Part shown: piece by piece, positions 46,054 to 57,874 of the stretch
Position numbering within the stretch: the stretch's first letter is position 1
How the letters are laid out: every line of letters starts with the position of its first letter
NCBI RefSeq assembly: GCF_000203815.1
Contig: NW_004457735.1
Span: forward strand, 1,364,001-1,428,000
Direction: 5' to 3'
Length of the DNA stretch: 64,000 nt
Source: Cavenderia fasciculata
Lineage: Eukaryota > Evosea > Eumycetozoa > Acytosteliales > Cavenderiaceae
Notes under the pieces: generated by a model
The model's database searches: none
What the model was told of the DNA's origin: nothing
Seen by the model: only the letters and a program-made list of their open reading frames with translations
Translations under genes and position numbers: made by a program

Positions 46054-47168
46054 ACGATGTCGTCCCAATACAATACAATATATATATATATTTAAATCAA
46101 ATATTTGACATAAGAGTCATCATATGAGAGTCAACTAAATGGATATTTATTTCTATTTGTTGGTTGGGGCAATGATATTTATTCTTGGCCTGGGAATCTT
46201 GGTGTTTCTGGTAGGATAGTTCCATCCCATTCATAAGGTTGTAAGTTGTCCAATATGATTACAACAGAGTCATCACATTTTTAGTATAACTGTCCAGATT
46301 CTGTATAATGTATATGGTAATTAGGAGAGATAAAGCCGAATTGATCTCTTTAACATGAACCCCCATTTACTCCCAGTGCACTGACATAGTTATTTATATT
46401 AATAATTGGTTCTAAATCTATTTACTCATTATTATGTGTTATTATTTATCTACATGGTATCGAGTTGTTATACAAACTATCTGTTTGTTGTCAGTCAATG
46501 TTACTGTTGTTGGTGTTCTCGTATCTAATATCGGTATATTATGAGTTGTATAAGTAACAACTATCTATCTAACAAAAGAGGAAATCCCTCTTCTCATGCC
46601 GAATAACCAACCACAAACACATTGGAGGGGGGCAACCAGGTTTGATCGCCATTCGAAGAGAGGTTGATGTCGATCATCGATTTTATTATTATCTCTCTCT
46701 ACCAATCCCCTACCCAAACGAACTTCGACTATTTTCAAACATCATACAAACAACGTCTTCACATTTTCGTTCTAATATTATTATTATTAATATTATTAAT
46801 ATTATTATTATTGTTATGTAAAAGCGAAAGTTGTGAAACTCCAAAAGTATGATACTGACAAGACAAATAGTTTGAGCTTAGGTGACAGCTCACCTCACCA
46901 TTCGATGAATTTTAACTTTTAAGGGTATCTCTTTATTTTACCCACCGCACATTATGGTGTTGGTGTGAGCCTTGAAGAAGACGGTGGAGGGTTGTTTCGA
47001 GCAGGCAGTGGAGGAATTTGGGGATTGTTATTCCCAGTAACTCAGTTTTCATTGATTATATCTTTAGTCTTTTCTTTGTTTGTTATTATATCTTTTTAAA
47101 TTTCTATACTACCTTTTTTTTTTTATATATACATATATATATTAAGAGATAATCAATCAATCAAGTTA
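46054..47168. other. Intergenic (1.1 kb) with dispersed repeat copy B
   Basis: Separates the SET-domain gene from the penta-EF-hand gene. It contains the 66-base element at 46571-46637, with weaker likeness to the 27.1 kb copy as far as about 46770. A GC-richer block of unknown origin lies at 46860-47040. No intact ORF or RNA gene recognised. Confidence 0.5.
46571..46637 (+). repeat. Dispersed repeat copy B
   Basis: Gap-free match to 27143-27208 read on the opposite strand. The reading frame shared with copy A stays open for about 40 codons here and then stops. It is likely a decayed relic of a repeated coding sequence. Confidence 0.55.
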
Positions 47169-48090
47169 ATGATGTATTACGCAGCTACCCCAACAATGAC
47201 CTTTGTCGCACCCCAAGCCATGCAAGGAATGTGGTATTACAATCTCTACGCTCAATTGCAACAACAACAACTTGCTGAGATGTATGCTTGGTTTATGAGT
47301 ATGTAAAGAAAGGCAAAGGCACTACTGACCTGTTGTGATCTTTGATATAGATATCTATCTCTATCAACATAATATTAATATCTGTATCCTTTTCTCTCTT
47401 CCTCTCCTTTTAGGCATGGATAGAAATAGATCTGGTTCTATTTCACATGTTGAATTACAATATTTGGTTATTGGTGGTACTGCTCTCGGTATCGATACTG
47501 CTTCCAAGTTGATCAAGTGTTTCGATAGAAATAGAGTATGTTATTGAGATAGTTTTGATGATGATGATGATTAACGTTAACCTACCAAACAACCAACCAA
47601 AATGACTTACACTTCATTCCTTACCTTTATTATCTAGAACGGAACTGTTGACTTTTATGAATACGCAGCACTCCATCAATTCATCAATGTCTTACATAGA
47701 TGTTTCGTTGCCAATGACAGAGTATGTTTCTTTTATTCATTATTTATTATTATTATTATTATTTATATTCTCTTTGTTATTATTATGATATTAATATTCT
47801 ATTCTATTCATCATTTACTATTATTTAAATAGAACTACTCTGGAACCATTGATTGTAATGAAATCCATTCAGCTCTTGCCACTGCTGGATTTATGCTTCC
47901 ATTCCACACTGTCCAATTATTCTTTTTAAAGTACTCACCAGTTGGTATGGGTATCTTGTTTACTCAATTCTTGAATCTCTGTGCCTCTATTGCCCTATGT
48001 CGTTCACTCTTTGAATGGAGTGATCCAGCCAGAACTGGTATGGTCCATATCACTTTGCAACAAATGTTGGATATGTTTGCCCTTGCCTAA
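47169..48090 (+). CDS. Penta-EF-hand calcium-binding protein, 197 aa
   Basis: Exons 47169-47298, 47414-47535, 47638-47721 and 47833-48090. The N-terminal 30 residues are Ala/Pro/Met/Gln-rich, as in ALG-2 and sorcin relatives. EF-hand loops: [26 protein letters not shown] and [13 protein letters not shown], all with good calcium ligands. The fourth and fifth hands are degenerate, as usual for the family, where the fifth mediates dimer formation. The layout matches Dictyostelium PEF proteins (ALG-2 relatives) that act at membranes in a calcium-dependent way. Two intron splits fall inside EF loops. Confidence 0.88.
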
Positions 48091-49322
48091 ACCCAACCCA
48101 ACCCAACCAGGCAAACAAACAAATATAAATAATAATAATAACAATTGATCAACCAGTTTGTTTATTGTAAAGTACGACCCCAACCACAACCCTTTAGCAT
48201 TATTAAATAATAATTAATAAATGATAGTTTAAGATCTTATTTGTATATATATAATTTAAAAAAAAATAGAAAAAGCACATTCAAAGATAATCTATCATCT
48301 TATCACACTCCAAAATGAATATTACCAAGATTTATAAACCTTTCTAGAAAACATTGATCTACAACGGATTGTCCCTGGACCTTTGAAATATCCCAGCAAT
48401 GACAATGAAAAATAAATAAAAAGAAATCGACTTTTATTGTGCACTGGATTTCCGTGTGTGTTTAAATGAACAAAAGAATGACAGAGCGTGAAGTGTTGTG
48501 TGTTTTGACAATTAAACTGTGTTCATTCTAAACAATTCAATCACTCGAGTACTGGTTGTGTTTACATGTATCATATATATACTCTGGTATAATCATATTA
48601 TTATTATTATTTTAATATTTTATTCATCCTCACATGACAATCAACAAACAGTTCAGTCATTATAAAATATCTTAGCATCGCTCAGCATAGCATCAACCAT
48701 CTCATCAGCCAGCACAAAGCACATCTAAGATAGATCCTCACAACAACTTTAAATTTACAATTGCAACAACAACTATTTCAACTTTTGTGCGGCACAAAGT
48801 AAAGTATCACATCCATCCACCCATAGATAGACTGGCAGTTAGCCCTAATCAACCTAAATATAGTCATCTCTTTCGATCGATAGTTTTTTTCATAGGTGAC
48901 TAGTTTTTTTTTTTTTTTTTTTCTACTTTCTCGGTTTTACTTTGCACTTGTTTTACAACGGTTGTCCGTCTTCCTGGTTTTGAATCCAAATTTAAAACCT
49001 AAGTTTACCGACAAAAAACAAATCACCAACCATTTCTATTTTAAAACAAAGATCGCCATCTTTCAACAAGATCCTCCCCGGGTTGTAGATTGGATTGGTA
49101 GTCTACTAGGTTGTTTAGGCTTTAGTATTGCCCTTTCGATCGATAAGAGATACTTTCTCCAGAGTATTCAAGCTTTTTCTTGTTGCTTCTCGATCGATTG
49201 TTATCGTCGTCGTCGTCGTTGCAACAAACAATAATTAATAATTTAATAATTTAATAATTTAAATTAATTTCTCGGGACGGGTTGTTGCACAGGTTGCAGG
49301 CTGTGGAGCAAACATCAAAACC
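48091..49322. other. Intergenic (1.2 kb) before permease 3
   Basis: AT-rich with two blocks of higher complexity (48660-48880 and 48950-49220). A 112-codon open frame at 48896-49234 starts with poly-Phe and ends with Arg/Cys repeats; I do not think it is a gene. The region probably holds the permease 3 promoter and leader. Confidence 0.5.
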
Positions 49323-50969
49323 ATGATTCATTCTACAATGTTTGAAGAAAACGAAAGAACTCCACTTATGAACAAGGTAGAAGCATCAGCAGCAGCAGCA
49401 GCATCAACAATAGATGGATCAACAACAGAAAAACAAACTCTCGATGAGTCATCCAATAAATCTGAAAGAAATTTCACACCAGTACAGGCCCTAGGCAACA
49501 CAATTAAAGCCTTTGGTGGGGCTGGAGCCTTTGCATTACCGTATGTAGTAGTAGTCGGAGTATTAATAAATTCAAAAAATATAAATATTAACCATTTGTT
49601 TTTTTTTTTTTTTTTAGATGGGCAATGTCACAAGCAGGAATATTTATAGGATCTATAGGATTGGTATTAATAGCATTATTGGCCAATTATACAATGACCA
49701 TTCTATTAAAATGTAATATTAAATTAGCAGACAAACAAGCTGGGACCAATCAACCACCTCCCTCCTACTCTGATTTAGCAAGGCTTGCTTTTGGACGACC
49801 TGGAGAGTTGATTGTATGTTTTATCAACTTTTCAGTCACCATGAGTATTTGTATCGCCTATCTTATCTTGATCGGCTCCAACTTTGAAATGTTGACCAGT
49901 AAAGCTCTCAGTTCATCCACTTGTATTTGGATTCTATTTCCAATTGTATTATTACTCACTTTTTTAACTGATATGTATGTAAAGAAAGACAAGATATAAA
50001 TATAAATAATAATATTAAATAATATAATATAATTTGGATTTATTAATATTTTTTTTTTTTCACTATTAAAGGAAATATTTAGGATTTACAAGTATATTTG
50101 GAGCAGGTGCATTGATTTTAGCAATGATTACAGTGATATCATATGGTATTAAAGATTATTCAATTGAACCACTGTCAGAATACAAGGTTGATTATGCAAA
50201 CATTCCACTTTGGTTTGGTGTTGCTGCATTCTTTTTCTGTAATCATATCGTTGTTATTCCAATTAGTCATGCTTCTGGAGACTGTCGTCGTTACCCACGT
50301 GTATTGGATGCTTCAATGCTTTTCATTACCATCTTTAATGTACTTTTTGCCATACTCGGTTACTTGTATTTTAATTTCGCCAACATCAATGGAGTTGTTG
50401 GAGTACCTGCCAACATTGTAGAAGCACTTCCAGATGGAATATTTGCCAATATCGTACGTGCATGTGTTATTGCGGAATTGGTGTGCTCCTTTCCTATCCT
50501 TGCTGGTGCAGGCCTAAACGTTGTCGAATCATCTAGTACATTCTTTCACCGACATTTCTCTGCATTTCCAGAGAATGCCAATAACAACAAGATAACAGAA
50601 ACCAATTCCAAAGAAACCAATTCCAAAGAAACTTTTATTGCTGTTGGACAACCACAGTCCAAAACTAAATTCTTGAGTCGCAATTGGAAGTTTTACGTTA
50701 TTAGAGTTGTCATTGTTGGTATCTTGGCAGCTATTGGTACTACCATCAAGACATTTGGTAGTTACACATCACTCATTGGATCGTTGATGTTGGCCGTTGC
50801 CGGGTTTGTCGTACCACCCCTTCTCTACATTCGTTTCTTCCCCGACCAAACCAAACTATCGAAAATCATTCACATTGCCATCACTGTATTTGGTGTTGCT
50901 GCAACCATTCTTGGAACTTATCAATCTATTGACGCACTTGTAAAAGGTGATCAATCAGGAGCACATTAA
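49323..50969 (+). CDS. Amino-acid permease (AAAP family), paralog 3, 490 aa
   Basis: Exons 49323-49540, 49618-49974 and 50072-50969. It has no intron at the place where paralogs 1 and 2 have their first one; the core begins K-A-F-G-G-A-G-A-F-A-L-P-W-A-M-S-Q-A-G without a break. The N-terminus carries a short poly-Ala stretch. Coding sequence is closest to paralog 1, including a 71-base block around 49805-49875 that is identical to 28090-28160. A loop of about 25 residues near residue 320, absent from the other two, includes a five-codon direct repeat (E-T-N-S-K, E-T-N-S-K). Start choice: the first ATG (49323) follows AAAACC; a second in-frame ATG is five codons on. Confidence 0.9.
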
Positions 50970-51091
50970 ATTAGAAAAAAATATATGTTCCAAATGTAAA
51001 TAATAAAATAATATTGTAAATTAATTAAAAACTTTTTACCCAGTTTTAGTGCGTGACTCTCGCAAAAAGTGCGGTGTTGGATTCCATGACA

Positions 51092-52675
51092 TTAAATGGC
51101 ATAGTAATAATCGTTGTCTAGGAACGAGTTGGGAAGATATTTACTACCTTTATTAAGTTTATACATAACAACCAAACAATTTCTATTGGGTATTTGTTTG
51201 AAATGGTCCATCAAATCTACTTTATAAAATACACTATCATCCCTAAATGGCAGGCCAATTTCCAACGATCGAAGTGATCGATTGATGGAGAGTGATTTAC
51301 AAATCGAGACAACTATTTGTTTTAGGTATTCTTCTTGATTTGATAATGTTGGTTTTGGTTCTTTTAAAAAGCAAAGTTTAAGTGTTTCCAAAGTAGTATT
51401 ATTAGCAATGGATTGGAAGAATCTGTCATCTATATAATCATCTGCTCTTTCAAATTCTAGGTATTTTAAAGTTTGATTGTTGGATAATACATTTGCAAAA
51501 CAATCCCTTACCATATGAATTGATCTTTTGGCAAGTCGCCTGTTACCACCTAAAAACATTAAATATCCATACTTGATTGTGAGTGATGTGAGTGTTGTGT
51601 TGTCTTGTAATCGTTGTGCCATTTCTTCTAGTAATGGTGATACTGAATATTGGTTGTAGATATCAACTGAATCGCACTCTTCTATGTGCAATTTTTTTTC
51701 GATTGCCGCCGATATAGCGTTAGAGCCTGGGTCTGGATCATAAGCTTGTTTTGGAAATTGGTCAAACTCGTTGTGCCATTGAAATCGAATGGTGAGTGTT
51801 TTGATTGTCTTTGATTGCAACAAGACATTGATATCTCTAATCTTGACAAGTTGGACTTTTAGCTTTAAAATTTCCAATCCATCAAGACCACCACCACTCT
51901 TGTTGAACAACTTGAAACCAAGTGGAATGGTTCCTTCACAAGAGGAAGAGACACCAATACTTATATTTTTTAGTTTGAGCGATACCACTGTATTGAATAT
52001 CGATACGAAAATACTACTTATTTCTTGACCTCCAAAGTTAATAAAGTTATTAACACGAAACTTTAATTCGGGAACCTCCACTCGCCCATTACACAGTAAT
52101 CTGCCAATGTTATTCGTAATTCCGTCTGGGTCGTATCGACTCGTGCTCAACCTCATCTTTGCTTGAATCTTGATATTATTATGATGATGATTGATTGATT
52201 CTACCAAATCAATGATACTCTGTACATAGTCTTGTTCATCTTGTGGTTTGGGTTTATTAAATGTTATAATCTCCATTCGCAATACGACTCTTTCCAACGA
52301 GGTCATTGCATTGATGATTGAAAGTATAGTGTCTGTGCTATATTTCATCTTTCTGTCATTACTGTCACATTCAATGGTGAATGTATGTACGTGGGCCAAT
52401 GAAAGTGGTAAATATTGTGAAAAGAGATGCTCTGTAAAGTAGTAGAATGGCCGACCACGTCTCTTGAATGGCAGATCCTCTGTCGATACACCGTTTGAAT
52501 ATTGAGCAGCCAACACTTTTAACATTTGAAACCATCTCTTGCAAACCAACGCTAGGTGACTTGTACGCTCCTTGTTACCGTACTTGTCTACAACGTGATA
52601 GAGGTGATGGGATTTTATCTTTGTATTGAATTTTGATAAGATATAATGTTGTATTACTGATGGTATTTCTTGCAT
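51092..52675 (-). CDS. F-box/LRR-like dictyostelid protein, 527 aa
   Basis: An intronless gene. The N-terminus looks like an F-box-type start (I-P-S-V-I-Q-H-Y-I-L-S-K ... L-A-L-V-C-K-R-W-F-Q-M), followed by irregular leucine-rich repeats such as L-E-I-L-K-L-K-V, T-L-T-S-L-T-I-K-Y, T-L-K-Y-L-E-F and T-L-E-T-L-K-L-C-F. This layout is greatly expanded in dictyostelids. By analogy it may be a substrate receptor of an SCF ubiquitin ligase, but I cannot confirm the F-box and its target is unknown. Confidence 0.75.
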   Translation of the reverse strand: MQEIPSVIQHYILSKFNTKIKSHHLYHVVDKYGNKERTSHLALVCKRWFQMLKVLAAQYSNGVSTEDLPFKRRGRPFYYFTEHLFSQYLPLSLAHVHTFTIECDSNDRKMKYSTDTILSIINAMTSLERVVLRMEIITFNKPKPQDEQDYVQSIIDLVESINHHHNNIKIQAKMRLSTSRYDPDGITNNIGRLLCNGRVEVPELKFRVNNFINFGGQEISSIFVSIFNTVVSLKLKNISIGVSSSCEGTIPLGFKLFNKSGGGLDGLEILKLKVQLVKIRDINVLLQSKTIKTLTIRFQWHNEFDQFPKQAYDPDPGSNAISAAIEKKLHIEECDSVDIYNQYSVSPLLEEMAQRLQDNTTLTSLTIKYGYLMFLGGNRRLAKRSIHMVRDCFANVLSNNQTLKYLEFERADDYIDDRFFQSIANNTTLETLKLCFLKEPKPTLSNQEEYLKQIVVSICKSLSINRSLRSLEIGLPFRDDSVFYKVDLMDHFKQIPNRNCLVVMYKLNKGSKYLPNSFLDNDYYYAI

Positions 52676-53734
52676 TTCTGTTTTGTGATTTTCTAAAGTA
52701 TGTTAGGAGAGTTAAAAAAGGTGAGGCAATTCCGTGTACTTTAAAGATTTTTTTTTTTTTTTATATATAAAACCCAATTACCTACAACTCAATTACCAAC
52801 AACAACCAACAACCAACCACCATCAACAACTACTACCACTACCACCAAACCATCAGCTCCAACAACAACAACAACAACAACAACAAGTACTATTTCTACT
52901 TCAAAACTATCTAAATTAATTCAATTAGACAAACCGGCAATGGCTGACAACATATGATAGATATAGCTAGATGTCTCTTGGAAATGACGCCCGTCCTCGT
53001 ACACCCCACCACTCCCAAACCCAAGAAACTGAGGATGTGTAACGAGGTGCTCTGTCACGCACATTCACTGCAATTATGTAGTGGTTGGCGAGTTTGCCAC
53101 CTGTATCTCAAACAAACCCATCACAAATATTTTTGTAATTAAATAGAATTGCACAATAGATATAATAAACACTGTGTATTACTATAAAGACCCAGGACCA
53201 GCAGTCATGTTTTTGAAAAATGACCAAGAAGGTTACATCTCTATGGTTTTTTCGAATCCGTAGACCCCACTTATTGGCAATTCAATTCCCTTCCCAGAAA
53301 TTTTGAATCAGAAGTGCCATTATACCAAAAATCACTGATTTGCGATTGGCTTGGCAATTCTTCCATTCTCATATCCTCTTCGTGATCGCCATCCATGCTG
53401 TCTCTGGGAAGGGATTTCATTATATTTTAATTATTATTTAATAAATAGTATATTTATTTTAAAAAAGGTTGTGAGGGGTTGTTGTTTTATGAATGGTTGT
53501 GTGAATTATATATATATATTTATAAGTGAGTTGAGGAGGGAAAGCGATGACTATACAAAATATGCATTGATGTATTGAACGTAATGACTAATTATGTTCA
53601 ACTTTAATGATTGGATTGATTGATTTAAAAAAAAGATCAAGTTGGAAGGAATTGGCGAGGGGAAGGTGAAAAATGACTGGATTCTTATTATTCTTATTAT
53701 TCTTATTAGTTATTCTATTTTCTATTCTATTCTA
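52676..53734. other. Intergenic (1.06 kb) with possible gene relics
   Basis: Contains CAA/ACA-rich sequence (52780-52890) that would code Thr/Gln/Asn runs. Next is a 62-codon frame at 52954-53139 without a recognised family. A stretch at 53190-53400 has protein-like codon texture (including D-P-G-P-A-V-M-F-L-K-N-D) but is broken by stops. These look like leftovers of a degraded gene; none is convincing. CTATT-type repeats lie near 53690-53740. Confidence 0.35.
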
Positions 53735-55596
53735 TTATTGTACTATACATTTACTTTTGTTGTGAGGTGATTCAAAAGTAATTTTTGGTCTGCGACTAGA
53801 ATTACGAAGAGGAGGTGGAGGTGAGTCGCCTCCTGGTAGAGGTCGTTCAAATGATGTTTCAGACGATGACCCGATTGATTTGAGGCCACCATCATCGTGA
53901 TGTGTTGGAAGATCTTGTTGTTCATAATTTTCAATGATTGAAGAAGTTAAATGTACAGAGTGAGTTTGGTTCATATGGTGGTTTCCACCATAATGACTGC
54001 TAATGTGGTTATTATTGTTGCTGCTATAGTGTAAAGGTGTTGGAGTAGATGATTCAGATGAACGATCTTGCATATTGGTAGTAGTACAGTTGTTATTATT
54101 ATTATTATTGTTGTTGCCGCTATTTATAGTAGGTGGAGGTACAAGTGGAATAGAACTGCCAATAATCATTTGTTGTGGAGGAACATTTTGGTATCCACAA
54201 CTGCTATTGATGCTAGAATAACTATTATCATTATCCTCGTAACCAAACATTAAATCGTCATCTTCTCCACCACAGTTCCCGTATGCCATCTCTAATGGAT
54301 CGAATTTAGATTCTGGTAATAATGGTACAAATGGTTCATTACTTTCAATTAATTTAGTACACCATCTAAAAATTAAAAATAATAAAAAAATATATAACAT
54401 TGTTAATATCAGATATACAATATTTATATATATATCTGTTTGATTTGAATCTAATACATACGGATGCGATTTAATTTGTTCGATAGTAAATCTTTGATTA
54501 TGATCGATTTGCAAGATACCCTTGATAAGTGAACAAAGATCCTTGTCGATATTTGGTGGAAAATCTATATTACATTTTGAAATATTTTCAAATAACATAT
54601 ACATATTGGTACCATAGAATGGGAATTTGCCTATTGTCATTAAATATCTATAAAAAGAGATAAGTATTAGACTATTTCATTTATATTATTTTTTTTCCTT
54701 TTAGACTTACAAAGTTACACCCATTGCCCAGATATCAACTTTAAAAGGAGAAAATGAACGTTGAAAGGAAGTTAATTCTGGAGGTTGGAATGCAGGTGAT
54801 CCATAACTTCGAGAGAGTACTTCCAAGTCATCGATGAGAGAAGAATCCTCGCTTACACCAAAGTCTGTTAGTTTGAGGATACCGTCATTGGTAAATAATA
54901 TATTGTCGGGTTTGATGTCGCGGTGTAATATTTTCTGAGAGTGTATATATTCAATGGCAACGATCAATTGGTTGAAAATGCTTTGTGCCTGTGCTTGTGG
55001 CAACTTGGCAAGATAAGCACTCTCTAATAGATTCTGTAGTGTACCACCACCAACGTATTCATAGACTATATACAATTTACCCTTTTCTTCAATGGTAAAG
55101 TGGTCAATCAACTTTATAACATGCTTGCTATGTAGTTTTTTGGTGATATTAATCTCTTTGAGAACAGATGCTTCTCCTCCTGCAATCTTCTTTAGTCTTG
55201 CTCTTTTTAATATTTTAATGGCAACTCTTTTTTGTGTAAATGTATCCATTCCATCTTTTACTTTACCATATGCTCCTATAGAATCATTTAAACAAATATT
55301 TTATATAAGTATTATACTAGTAGATCGCCAATGCCAGTTTGCACTTTAGTTTTTTTTTTTTTTTTGTTTTTATGTCGTCTCTATCCCCTCTATCGTCTCT
55401 ATCGTCTCTCTGTCGTCTCTCTCCCCTCTATCGTCTCTCTTTCGTCTCTTTTGAACATACCTTCACCAAGTACTTCACCTAGGTAATAGTTCTTGACCAA
55501 CTTTGCACCTTTTCTTTTATATTGAATTTCGTCAACTCCATCTTCCAAGTGTTGCATTATAAAATTAGATCCACCATATTCAATCTCCATTGTCAT
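53735..55596 (-). CDS. LKB1/STK11-type Ser/Thr kinase with C-terminal CaaX box, 505 aa
   Basis: Exons 55461-55596, 54711-55275, 54462-54647 and 53735-54365. Kinase marks: Gly loop L-G-E-G-A-Y-G-K-V, V-A-I-K-I-L-K, H-R-D-I-K-P-D-N, D-F-G-V-S-E and, most telling, G-S-P-A-F-Q-P-P-E-L and F-K-V-D-I-W-A-M-G-V-T-L-Y, which are typical of LKB1. LKB1 activates AMPK-family kinases after binding STRAD and MO25. The C-terminal 200 residues are Asn/His/Ser-rich and end K-S-K-C-I-V-Q, a likely farnesylation motif, as animal LKB1 also ends in a CaaX box. The activation segment has no usual phospho-Thr, which fits LKB1. Confidence 0.9.
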
Positions 55597-56378
55597 GCTT
55601 GTGTCTTTTTAAGATAGATATGAAGTCGACCGAGTGACTACACTAAACTACAACTATACTATACTGTCTGTAGGTACTACTCTCTTTGCTAACTGAAACT
55701 GAAACTGAAACTTGAATGAATGAATACAATGCTTTTCTATTATTCTTTTTTTTAACTTGTTGTTTTGTTGGTATTGTTATTGTTACTCAAACTAAGTTTC
55801 CTCTTTCTCTTTTTCTTTTTTGATGATTATTGTTATGTTGTTGATATTATGTTAATGTATATTGTGTGTGTGTGTTTTGTGTAGGAATAGAGATGTAGAA
55901 AATGAGATATATATTATAATAACAAAGGGGGTTGTTTGCTGTACTAGTTGTTGTTGTTGTTGTTGTGCGGTGGTGAGTATATATCCACACTCACGTTATC
56001 TGTCTGTCTGTCTAATAATAAATAGAGTGATAGTGATGTATGTGTGAAAGAGAGAGAAAAGAAGAAGTAAAAAGAAGACAGAAAACACAAATATTGATAT
56101 TGGTGTCTGTATGTATGTTTATGGGGAGCGGGGTGTTTTGCAAACTACTCTCTAAACTTTATCACATAAAATGCATTTCTCTGTCAATTTGGTGTTTTTG
56201 AAATTTGGTGAAAATATTAAAAAATAAAAAAAAAATGAAATCTCGATAACAGGACCTGGGGGGTGGTTTCAAAACCGAGTGTCAAGCAGCTTCTTCATTG
56301 CTCTCAAACCAATTTATCATAAAAACAAATAATTAAACCCCAACAACAACAACAAAAAAAAACAATAAAGTAAAGCAG
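55597..56378. other. Divergent intergenic region between LKB1 and methyltransferase genes
   Basis: About 780 bases with TG tracts (55860-55876), a GTT repeat (55940-55967), a CTGT repeat (55998-56013) and AT-rich flanks. No extra gene recognised; should contain both promoters. Confidence 0.5.
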
Positions 56379-57661
56379 ATGGCAGATAACACAAATACTA
56401 ACAATACATCTTCACACACCCCATCATCATCCATCGATGCTGATGCTACTGCTACTGCTGCCACTACCCAATTTGTAGATCATTTTGGAGCTGCAGGTGC
56501 TCAATACAGATCTTTCAGTAAGTTCATCTATCAATCAATCAATCAAACAACGGTTTTAAAGAACCGTCGCGTCGTCGTGAGTTGTACGAAATAAATGTAT
56601 CATTAAAATAAATAAAATGTGTTGATGAGGTTAAATAGTAGATAGCAGCAGATATGAATGAATTTGTTTTAAGCACTCTGAATGAATCAATGGGTGAACC
56701 ATTGTGTTAACACCACTTTCAATCTTTTTTTTTCTTTTCTTTTCTTTTCTATTCTCTTTATTATTTCATCGATATAGGACCATCCTATCCAATTGAATTG
56801 TATGATATTATCAAAGAGTACACTAAAGAACAACCAAAGAAACTTGCTTTTGATGTTGCTTGTGGAAATGGTCAAGGTACATACAAAAAAATAATATTAA
56901 ATTAAAAAAAAAGAATAATAATTATTAATCTTTTTTTCTTTCTTTCTTTCTTTCCATTCTTTTATTTCTTTATTTATTTATTTAGCAACTGTTCAAATTG
57001 CAGAATTCTTTGACAAGGTAATTGGATTTGAACCATCAGATGGACAATTTAAAAACTGTATCCAGGCACCCAATGTTGAATACCGTGTTTCACCAGCCGA
57101 AGATATTGATTGGAAGGAAAACGAGTCTGTTGATTTAATCACTGTCGCCACCGCTGTTCATTGGTTTAACCTTCCAGTGTTTTACAAGGAATGCCAAAGA
57201 TTACTAAAGTCAAATGGTTCACTCATTATTTGGACTTATGGTTTCTTTAAAATCTTGGGTAATGAAAATGCAGAGGAAATTAACAAAACTGTATGTATAA
57301 TTTATAATTAAATTATTTAAACATCTCACTTATAAATTATTAATATATTTAGATGGGAACTAAAACACTTGCAGAATACTGGGCACCAGCCAATAAGATA
57401 GTTGCTGAGAAATATGTTAATATCCATCCACCATTTAGTCAAGTTGAAAGAAAGGAAATAACATTCAAGGTCGATGTAACTTTGGATCAAGTTGTTGGTC
57501 ACTACCAAACCTGGTCAGCCTATAGTAAATACCTCAAAACCAATGAATGTATATTACCAAAAATCAGGGAACAATTACTCCAAGCATTCAATACTTCTGA
57601 TTCATCTATTCCAGTTGTATTAGAGTACACTGTCTCTATGATTCTTTGTAAAAAGATTTAA
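56379..57661 (+). CDS. SAM-dependent methyltransferase (class I, Methyltransf_11 type), 283 aa
   Basis: Exons 56379-56517, 56778-56876, 56986-57290 and 57353-57661. After a Thr/Ser/Ala-rich N-terminus, the core begins F-G-A-A-G-A-Q-Y-R-S-F-R-P-S-Y-P. SAM-binding motif I is F-D-V-A-C-G-N-G-Q, then V-I-G-F-E-P-S, A-E-D-I-D-W, L-I-T-V-A-T-A-V-H-W-F and L-K-S-N-G-S-L-I-I-W. This resembles the small eukaryotic family that includes trans-aconitate-methyltransferase-like and yeast CRG1-like enzymes. The natural substrate is unknown. The first intron (260 nt) is longer than the rest. Confidence 0.85.
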
Positions 57662-57874
57662 TTAATCCATCAATCAATATTTACATTCCATTCCACTCTA
57701 TCCACTGGTTTCCAATTCATTCATACATTTAATGGTATCTTCTTTAAAAGTATCACTTCATATACAAAATAAAAAAATATTTTTTTAAAGTTATTGTTTT
57801 AGAGTACACTAATATAACACAATAAATATTTAATTTATTATTATAATAATAATAATATTGGCCAAATGTATTGT

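Noticed and set aside
48896-49234. A 112-codon open frame before permease 3.
   Set aside because: It starts in a T-run (poly-Phe), has no recognisable domain, and ends in CGT repeats; likely chance in leader DNA.
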